From positions 1-5,676 of the forward strand of contig CANNRM010000047.1 of assembly GCA_947508155.1 (NCBI GenBank): a DNA stretch of 5,676 bases. The letters run 5' to 3'. Below, piece after piece: positions 5,662 through 5,676 of the stretch. Positions within the stretch are counted from its first letter, which is position 1. Each line of letters begins with the position of its first letter. A model generated the notes under the pieces. It made no database searches. It had not been told where the DNA came from and saw only the letters and a program-made list of their open reading frames with translations. The stretch comes from Rickettsiales bacterium. Its GTDB lineage: Bacteria > Pseudomonadota > Alphaproteobacteria > Rickettsiales > Rickettsiaceae. The position numbers and the translations under genes are program-made.

Positions 5662-5676
5662 ATGCAATCAGAAAAA
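5662..5676 (+). CDS. Start of a further gene, cut by the window end
   Basis: ATG at 5662 opens a frame reading MQSEK to the window edge. GGAGAG at 5651-5656 lies 5 nt ahead, a good ribosome binding site, and is the main support. It starts 64 bp after the LRR gene on the same strand, with no clear terminator between them, so they may share a transcript. The product cannot be judged from five codons. Confidence 0.5.

Overview
The window looks like part of the chromosome of an AT-leaning, host-associated alphaproteobacterium, most likely from or near the Rickettsiales. The support is: an L33 and the core of an S16 that read like Rickettsia-type ribosomal proteins (from memory of the families, not a search); two dispersed palindromic intergenic repeats of the 'CGTCAT(TGC/CCT)CGAG...' kind common in such genomes; and a eukaryote-like leucine-rich-repeat gene of the sort often found in intracellular bacteria. 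A more exact placement cannot be made from sequence alone.

Layout. Positions 14-1750 (+) hold a 578-aa protein I do not recognise; its true start may lie before the window. Four bases later comes rnhB (RNase HII, 1755-2336, +), probably co-transcribed. A 250-bp spacer follows, with a striking four-arm palindromic element (2342-2456) and then a good sigma70-type promoter (2515-2543). That promoter serves a tight two-gene ribosomal operon, rpmG (L33, 2587-2757) and rpsP (S16, 2767-3339), both starting with GTG. S16 carries an unusually long Ala/Glu-rich tail. A 153-bp spacer with a stem-loop and an unexplained, more GC-rich segment leads to tRNA-Thr(UGU) at 3493-3567. A second repeat with 15-bp inverted ends (3641-3763) separates the tRNA from lipA (lipoyl synthase, 3820-4710, minus strand). 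lipA has a well-formed promoter at 4739-4767. Divergent from it is a 252-aa leucine-rich-repeat protein (4839-5597, +) built on 81-bp tandem units. The window ends with the first five codons of another gene (5662 onward), preceded by a good Shine-Dalgarno sequence.

How the genes fit together. rnhB, rpmG, rpsP, tRNA-Thr and lipA are housekeeping functions: removal of RNA from DNA, translation and lipoate cofactor synthesis. They sit beside two accessory genes, the unknown 578-aa gene and the LRR gene, and two intergenic repeat elements. No stretch longer than 300 bp lacks a gene. I found no CRISPR array, insertion sequence, riboswitch or replication origin, and nothing that amounts to a clear new multi-gene system. 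The items most worth following up are the unknown protein with its faint internal repeat, the cruciform-like element, the segment before the tRNA, and the freshly duplicated LRR units.
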